The translations under genes and the position numbers were made by a program. A DNA stretch of 11,463 nt from Micractinium sp. NFX-FRZ (taxonomy: Eukaryota; Chlorophyta; Trebouxiophyceae; Chlorellales; Chlorellaceae), in contig JAPTJF010000822.1 in NCBI GenBank assembly GCA_029339195.1, forward strand, positions 1-11,463, read 5' to 3'. Positions 6,394-11,463 of this stretch are shown here, one piece after another (position 1 is the first letter of the stretch; each line of letters starts with the position of its first letter). The notes beneath the pieces are model-generated. The model ran no database searches. It was not told the DNA's origin and saw only the letters and a program-made list of their open reading frames with translations.

Positions 6394-9300
6394 ATGCTGT
6401 CAGTCGCTCTTGCAGGGGCTAGGGCATGTCGGAAATCAGGCGGGGTGCTCGGCTGCAGGGCTCTGCACTGGGCAGCGACGCCCACGTCGGCGCCTTCCGC
6501 CGAAGCCGCGCGGGCGGCGGGCGGGCCGCCAGGCACTGACGAGCTAGCCGGTGCTGACTCCGATTTCGACCTGTCGGAGGACCAGCAGCAGTTTGCGCAC
6601 GTCGCACAAACATTTGCGCGTGAGGAGCTTGCTCCGTTCAGGCAGGCGGGCAAAGGCTTCTCTACTGTGGCAGTGGCGTGGCTGCGGTTGCTCCGGCACG
6701 GCTGCACACACTCCCTGGCTGTTGCCCGCACATGTAGCAGAAGCGCGGACGCAATGCATGCCTGCAAGGTGCGCCCTGTGTGCATGCAGCGCTGTCTACA
6801 TTGTTTAAACGCCACACACTACTAGCTACATGCAGCGCAATGCGCCTCCCCCGCGTGCAGCGCCGAGTGGGATGAGAAGCACCACTTTCCTGTGGAGACG
6901 CTCAAGAAGGCGGCAGACCTTGGTGGGTGCTCAGCTTGCTCGGCGTGGGCAGAGGACGGAGCGCTTGCCGCGCTTGCTTGCACTGCCTGCAATGCAAGCA
7001 ACTGGATGACCACTCTCACCGTCGTCTGTTCTGCTGCCCGCAGGTTTTGGCGGCATGTATGTTCGTGAGGATGTGGGAGGTGGGTGGGGCACTAGGTTTC
7101 ATGGGGTCGGGCGCAGTGGTCTGCCACATGGGGTGGGAGATGTGGCACAGGCGTGGCTGGTGCGGCTGGCTGTGCCGTGACTTGTTGAGCAGCCTGCTTC
7201 CCCCGGCTTTCAGGCCCCTTCTCCCTGCTTCGCCCTCCAGGGGGCGGGCCTGGGGCGGCTGGATGCCGCCTTGTTTTTTTTAGGGCTGCTAAATACATCG
7301 CACCATGAGATGGCCCCCACCCCCGCATGCCCTGCTGCAGGCGCTGGGCTGGGGCGGCTGGATGCCGCCATCATCTTTGAGGAGCTCTCCTGGGGCTGCG
7401 TCCCCACCGCCGCCTTCCTCTCCATACACAACATGGTGGCCGCTGGTGGGTGGGTTGGAAGCGGGTGGGGGATGAGATGGTTGTATCAGTTGGCAGCCTG
7501 AGAGGTGGCAGGGAGGGGTGCCTGCAAGCTGTGGGGCGTGCTGGCGTGAGCAGTGGCGGTGATGCTGGGAGGAGAGGCCCCGTGCGTCACTGCTGTGGCA
7601 TGCACCCAACCTTGGCCCAACCGTTTGTGCCAGCCGTGCCCGCCCCTGCCCACCTTGCCCCCGCCCTCCCGCCCGCCTGCCTGCCTCCCTCCTTGCCCTC
7701 CCAGCTATCAACCCTTGTGGCACGTCGTACCCACCTGCATCATGGCCACGTTGCTCCTGCTCCCTCACCTGCCCATCTGCCTCTTCCTCCCCATCTGCCC
7801 GCAGCCATCGACCGGTTTGGGACGGGGCACCAGCGGGGCATGTACCTGCCCGCCCTGGCCGCCATGGACCTGCTGGGCTCCTACTGCCTCACAGAACCCA
7901 GCGTGGGCAGCGACGCCGCAAGCCTGCGCACGAGCGCGAAGCGGGAGGCGGGGGGCGACTATGTGCTGAACGGGGCCAAGGCCTTCATCAGGTGCGGGTG
8001 GTACTCAGGGGGAGGGTGCCGGCTGGCTGTGGTGGGGAGTGCCCACACAGCGCTGCCCAGTCCAGGCCCAGCTGGCATGCACTGCACGCCCTGCTGGCAT
8101 CCACCGCCCTGGCCTCCACTGCTCAGTTGGGAACACTCAACCCCCCTCGTGAGTCCCCTGCCTGCGCTACTGCACGTGGCACAAGGGGCGGCTTGAACGA
8201 TGCCCATCTCGTGTTGGTGCTCACCCTTGTGCACGCCCCTTGCGCCCCATCTTCCTCCTGCAGCGGCGGCGGCGTCAGCGACGTCTATCTGGTGATGGCA
8301 CGCACAGGCGGGCCGGGCGCCCGCGGCATCTCCGCCTTCCTCCTCGAAAAGGTGTGCCCGTCCCGCCCCCTCTGCTGCTGCCCGCTGCCGTTGCTGGGCC
8401 AGCATCTGTGCCAGCTAGTTGCCGAGATGGCTGCTGAGCGGTATGTATCGCCTGAGTGGGCACTTGCTGCATAACCAGGTGGCATGGCGGAGCAACAGGG
8501 GAGGGGAGAACGGGCATAGACTGTGCACAGCCTGGCATGTCCCACAAGGCGTACACAGTTCTGCATTCTCCTGAGTCTAGGTCCCCAGGGTCTGCCATGC
8601 CACATCACTCCGCGTCACGCTGCCCCCGGGGCGCCTGCAGGGCATGCCGGGCCTGTCGTTTGGCAAGCGTGAGGCCAAGCTGGGATGGAACGCGCAGCCC
8701 ACGACAGCGGTGATGCTGGACAACGTTCGGGTGCCCGAGGGCATGCGCCTGGGGCAGGTGAGGCGGGCTTACAGTGCCGCCAGTGCTGTTGTGTGGAGGA
8801 GGGGAGCAGGCACCCCAGGGGTGCCTCAAACAGAGCTGGGCATGGGGCAGGTTGGGCAGGGCAGGGCACTCCCGGTTGCTGGGGGCATGCCATAGGATGC
8901 GCCAGGGGGCAGGAGTGGCGGGATGTGTTGGCAGGATGGGAGGGCGAGCAGGCTGGGCTGATGGCAGGGAAGGGCAGGATGGCTGTGCAGGGCGGCGCAT
9001 GCAGGGCGTGCAGGCAGGCATGGGCAGGTACCGGTGCCAGAGACCCTGATGCCCGCCTGCTCTCGCCCTGCCCCCTGTTGCGCCCGTCAGGAGGGGGACG
9101 GCTTCAAGATTGCGATGGCAGCGCTGGACGGCGGGCGCATCAACATTGGAGCCTGCAGGTGGGCGCTGCGCGGGGCTAGGGCACAGCGTGTGAGTTGCTC
9201 TGGGTTGTACACGGAGATAGAGGCAGGTGAGTGCTAACTGTGCTCAGGACGGTGTTCATACGAGAATCGTTACGTTTCAACCTTGCACGGCTGACACAAG

Positions 9301-11044
9301 CTCCCTGCGTGTGGCCTGCCTGCCCCCCCTGCAGCATCGGCGGCGCGCAGTTTTGCCTGGACACGGCGCGAGAGTACACGCGCACGCGGCAGCAGTTTGG
9401 CGGCCCCATCTCGGGGTTCCAGGCAAGCCTGCCCCTGGGGGACGCCATTGCTGCCAGGCTGCGCTGGAGAGCGTGGGACTGGCGCTGCGCTCCGACTGCC
9501 CTTACTTTGGCTTTTAGGGTTCAGAAAAACGCCCAGGGAAGAGACGGGGGGCAACACCTGGTGGCAGTGTAGCCGGAGCTGCCGGCCCACACCAGCTGCT
9601 GCTGGGATGCAAAGCATGCTGCATGCGCTGCATCGAAAGCAGCGTGCAAGCAAGGGGCTGCTTCCTGCTTGCCCTCGGCGCTTGCCTGCGCTCGCTGCAC
9701 CCTGCGCCTATGGTGGGTTGCCTGGCGTGACGGTCGCCCACACTCCCCTTGTGTGCCTGCAGGCCACGCAGTTCAAGGTTGCTGACATGGCCACATCCAT
9801 CCAGGTGAGGGGCACACGTCTGAGCCACGATAATATAAACAGTTGTTGAATGGCAATCCAATCAGGTGGTTGTGTTGGAAGGCATGGCCGCACATCCGGC
9901 AAGGTCGGCCGGTGGAGGCGGGGCTACAACCACGTGCCACCGCCAGAGGACGACGGTGTTTGGCATTGTCAGTTTCAAATGGAGGGCTGGCCCACACCCC
10001 GCCTGCATCCCGCATCTTCCTTTCCCTCCGCCCTGGCCCTCTTGCTGAAGGCGGTTTCCCTTATCCCTCTTGCCTGGAGGTGCACACACACATGCACACA
10101 TACACACTGCCCCCTGCCCGGCCCCTGCCGCAGGCCTCCCGCCTAATGGTGCGCCACGCAGCAGCCGCGCTGGATGCACGCTCTCCAACCGCCACGCTGG
10201 AGTGCGCGATGGCCAAGAGATTTGCCACAGATGCGTGCTACAACGTTGCCAACGACGCGCTGCAGCTGCTGGGTGGCTATGGGTGAGGCTGTGGGTGGGC
10301 AACGGTTGGGTGAGACAGGCAATGCTTTGCCACAGATGCCTGTGTTGTTTCGGGTGCCACTGACGCGCTGCAGCTGTTTGCCGGCTGCGCGTGTGCACAG
10401 GGGGCGGGCTAGGAGGGTTGTGGCAGGCTGAAGGGGTGGCATGCACGGGGGCGTGGCTTGAGGAGGGAGCGGTGTGCAGTGTGCAGGCAGGAGTGGAGTG
10501 GGCAGGCAGGCAGGCAGGCAGGCGGGGCCTACAGGCAGGGGCGGGGTTTGTGGCAAGATGAGAGGCCTCCCATCCGGGTCGCGCCAAACCCCTCTGCCCT
10601 CCCTGGGCGAAGATAGCGTGAGCATCCCAAGGCAGCGGCACATGCTCTCCCCCCTGCCCCTTGCGCCCACACTCAGGTATTTGAGGGAGTATCCCATTGA
10701 GAGGTATATGAGGGACCTGCGGGTGCACTCAATCCTGGAGGGCACCAACGAGGTGGGTTCCAGCAACAGATGCCGTGGTATTTGTGCAACGCTCTGCTGC
10801 TGTGCTCCTGCCCCACCGGTTGATGGCCCCGGTGACGACGTCCGTGACGAGCTGCGCTGCGCTGTGCCAATACCTCGTGCATGTCTGTGCGCTGTGCGTG
10901 GCCGCTGCTGAGTGCCCGGTGGTGCGCGGGCAGCACTACGTGAGGCGGGGCGGGCCGCGCCTGAAAACGCCTGCCATGCTGTCGTGTCGCCAGGTCATGC
11001 GCATCATCATCAATCGGGAGCTGGACAAGACAGACCCCAAGTGA
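6394..11044 (+). CDS. ACAD8: Mitochondrial isobutyryl-CoA dehydrogenase (ACAD8-type acyl-CoA dehydrogenase)
   Basis: Thirteen exons: 6394-6641, 6861-6922, 7044-7079, 7341-7445, 7805-7991, 8264-8351, 8641-8757, 9091-9158, 9335-9422, 9763-9804, 10134-10282, 10677-10752, 10994-11044; 438 aa, against about 415 in animals. Introns 1 and 9 start with GC; all phases join. Residues 1 to about 35 (MLSVALAGARACRKSGG...) form a typical mitochondrial presequence, and the frame has no earlier ATG. The enzyme would oxidise isobutyryl-CoA to methacrylyl-CoA with FAD, passing electrons to ETF, in valine breakdown. Seen: AEWDEKHHFPV (84-94), FGGMYVREDVGG (105-116), SIHNM, YCLTEPSVGSDAASL (177-191), TGGPGARGIS, GLSFGKREAKLGWNAQPT, NGGRIN-like DGGRIN, RQQFG, and LQLLGGYGYLREYPIERYMRD, an exact fit to the second family signature. 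The catalytic base is Glu418 in ILEGTNE. Segment-by-segment likeness is to ACAD8 rather than SCAD, MCAD or IVD. Oddity: Val184 replaces the small residue before GSD. Confidence 0.93.
7241..7270 (+). repeat. Copy of ACAD8 exon 4 start in intron 3
   Basis: A 21-nt block, 7250-7270, is identical to 7349-7369 in exon 4 (encoding LGRLDAA), at an offset of 99 nt. It follows an acceptor-like CCCTCCAG ending at 7240. Flanking bases differ by a 2-nt deletion, so using that acceptor would shift the frame. Confidence 0.88.
8186..8220 (+). repeat. Degenerate copy of ACAD8 exon 6 start in intron 5
   Basis: 8187-8219 reads GGLNDAHLVLV against GGVSDVYLVMA in exon 6 (from 8268), about 23 of 33 bases identical with no gap. 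An AG at 8184-8185 would put it in frame, and the frame to the real exon is open. Weaker than the other copies and could be chance. Confidence 0.45.
8894..8921 (+). repeat. Degenerate copy of ACAD8 exon 7 end and donor in intron 7
   Basis: This block (GATGCGCCAGGGGGCAGGAG and following) resembles 8740-8767, the end of exon 7 plus donor (GCATGCGCCTGGGGCAGGTG and following). The donor GT is lost (GCAG|GAGTGG). Confidence 0.55.
10082..10107. repeat. CA-rich microsatellite
   Basis: An interrupted (CA)n tract within ACAD8 intron 10, about 25 nt before the exon 11 acceptor. Confidence 0.85.
10326..10380 (+). repeat. Degenerate copy of ACAD8 exon 11 end in intron 11
   Basis: 10326-10380 repeats 10221-10272: both begin TTTGCCACAGATGC and contain GACGCGCTGCAGCTG. 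The copy has one net 3-nt insertion and reads FATDACVVSGATDALQLFAG against FATDACYNVANDALQLLGG. Offsets are 105 and 108 nt. It has no donor at the equivalent point. Confidence 0.85.
10501..10523. repeat. (GGCA)n microsatellite
   Basis: Five perfect GGCA units plus GGC in ACAD8 intron 11; further GGCAGG blocks lie nearby. Confidence 0.95.
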
Positions 11045-11463
11045 AGAGCCTGGAGAGCATGTACTGGTGCGTGGTGCAGCCACTGGTTCATGTCACGCTG
11101 TCACTGTATGTGTCGCATTGTGAGGCTGTGTGTCGCGGTTTGAAATTTGGGCAGGGGTTGTGTTTCAATTTGCAGGTGCGGCGGCGGCGCCGCGCAGGGT
11201 TGGGGCGGCGGCTGGGTGCTGGCTTTTTGTCAGGAGCACAGCCAGCCAGGTGTGAGGCAGAGCTGTGAAGTATTCAGAGACGTCTGGGCAGCAATCTATG
11301 CGCCAGCTGCCGCTGTGCCTGACAGCAGCTGCTGCTCTGCTGTGGCCCAACTCCCAACTGCTGCAGCACGGGGGGGGGGGGGGGGGGGGGGGGGCCAAGT
11401 TGGGAGCACGCAGCCTGAGAGTGTGTGTGTGCATTGTCACGTCCGCAACCCGCCGCCGCTGCC
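11045..11463. other. ACAD8 3' flank, probably 3' UTR
   Basis: No coding gene is supported in this 419-nt stretch. No TGTAA was found on the plus strand here, so the poly(A) site probably lies beyond the window or uses a variant signal. It contains a poly-G hairpin and a short GT repeat (about 11419-11430). Confidence 0.6.
11351..11406. repeat. 25-G homopolymer inside a 9-bp inverted repeat
   Basis: CTCCCAACT (11351-11359) is the exact reverse complement of AGTTGGGAG (11398-11406). The loop contains an uninterrupted run of 25 G (11370-11394). The length of the run may include sequencing or assembly error. Confidence 0.9.

Noticed and set aside
6687..6702. Possible repeat of ACAD8 exon 1 end in intron 1
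   Set aside because: Only TTGCTCCG is clearly shared; too short.
7703..7745. Possible degenerate copy of ACAD8 exon 5 start in intron 4
   Set aside because: CAGCTATCAACC resembles CAGCCATCGACC, but the match decays at once and is not distinguishable from chance.
9862..10728. 288-codon open frame antisense to ACAD8 exons 11 and 12
   Set aside because: A shadow of the conserved plus-strand exons, with biased composition (Pro, His, Ala) and no recognisable domain.

Overview
The window looks like nuclear DNA from a GC-rich green alga (Chlorophyta, most like a trebouxiophyte such as a Chlorella relative). The reasons are short exons (36-351 nt) split by many 120-590 nt introns, GTG-rich donors and TGCAG acceptors, very high GC, organelle-type presequences, TGTAA-type poly(A) signals, and a plant-type HAD gene next to an eukaryotic mitochondrial acyl-CoA dehydrogenase. 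No bacterial operon, RNA gene, transposon or CRISPR array was seen. All gene models below were built by hand from splice sites, reading phase and remembered family conservation.

Layout: (1) 206-1106, plus strand: the 3' half of an ISOC1/ISOC2-type isochorismatase-domain gene whose upstream exons lie outside the window. (2) 1107-2012: a gene-free convergent junction holding the two 3' UTRs; candidate poly(A) signals of the two genes sit 43 nt apart, head to head. (3) 2013-6039, minus strand: a complete nine-exon gene, 401 aa, for a plant-type HAD-fold protein with an N-terminal presequence (probably plastid). It lacks the catalytic nucleophile and other HAD motifs, so it may not be a phosphatase at all. 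(4) 6040-6393: a divergent promoter region between two start codons. (5) 6394-11044, plus strand: a complete thirteen-exon gene, 438 aa, for a mitochondrial isobutyryl-CoA dehydrogenase (ACAD8 type, valine catabolism). (6) 11045-11463: 3' flank with a 25-G run in the loop of a 9-bp inverted repeat.

The most unusual signal lies in the introns. In all three genes, introns contain short, often degenerate copies of the edge of the neighbouring exon together with its splice site. Examples are the exon 6 acceptor of the HAD gene (a 114/116 bp tandem repeat), both ends of HAD exon 8, HAD exons 2, 4 and 7, ACAD exons 4, 6, 7 and 11, and isochorismatase exon 2. Several of these copies are in frame with the real exon and would give alternative protein segments if spliced. 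In addition, 3 of 22 complete introns appear to start with GC rather than GT, far above the usual eukaryotic share. Together these suggest a genome in which small local tandem duplications at exon borders keep remodelling introns.

The three genes do not form an obvious pathway. The shared promoter may co-regulate the ACAD8 and HAD genes, but nothing in the sequence shows this directly.
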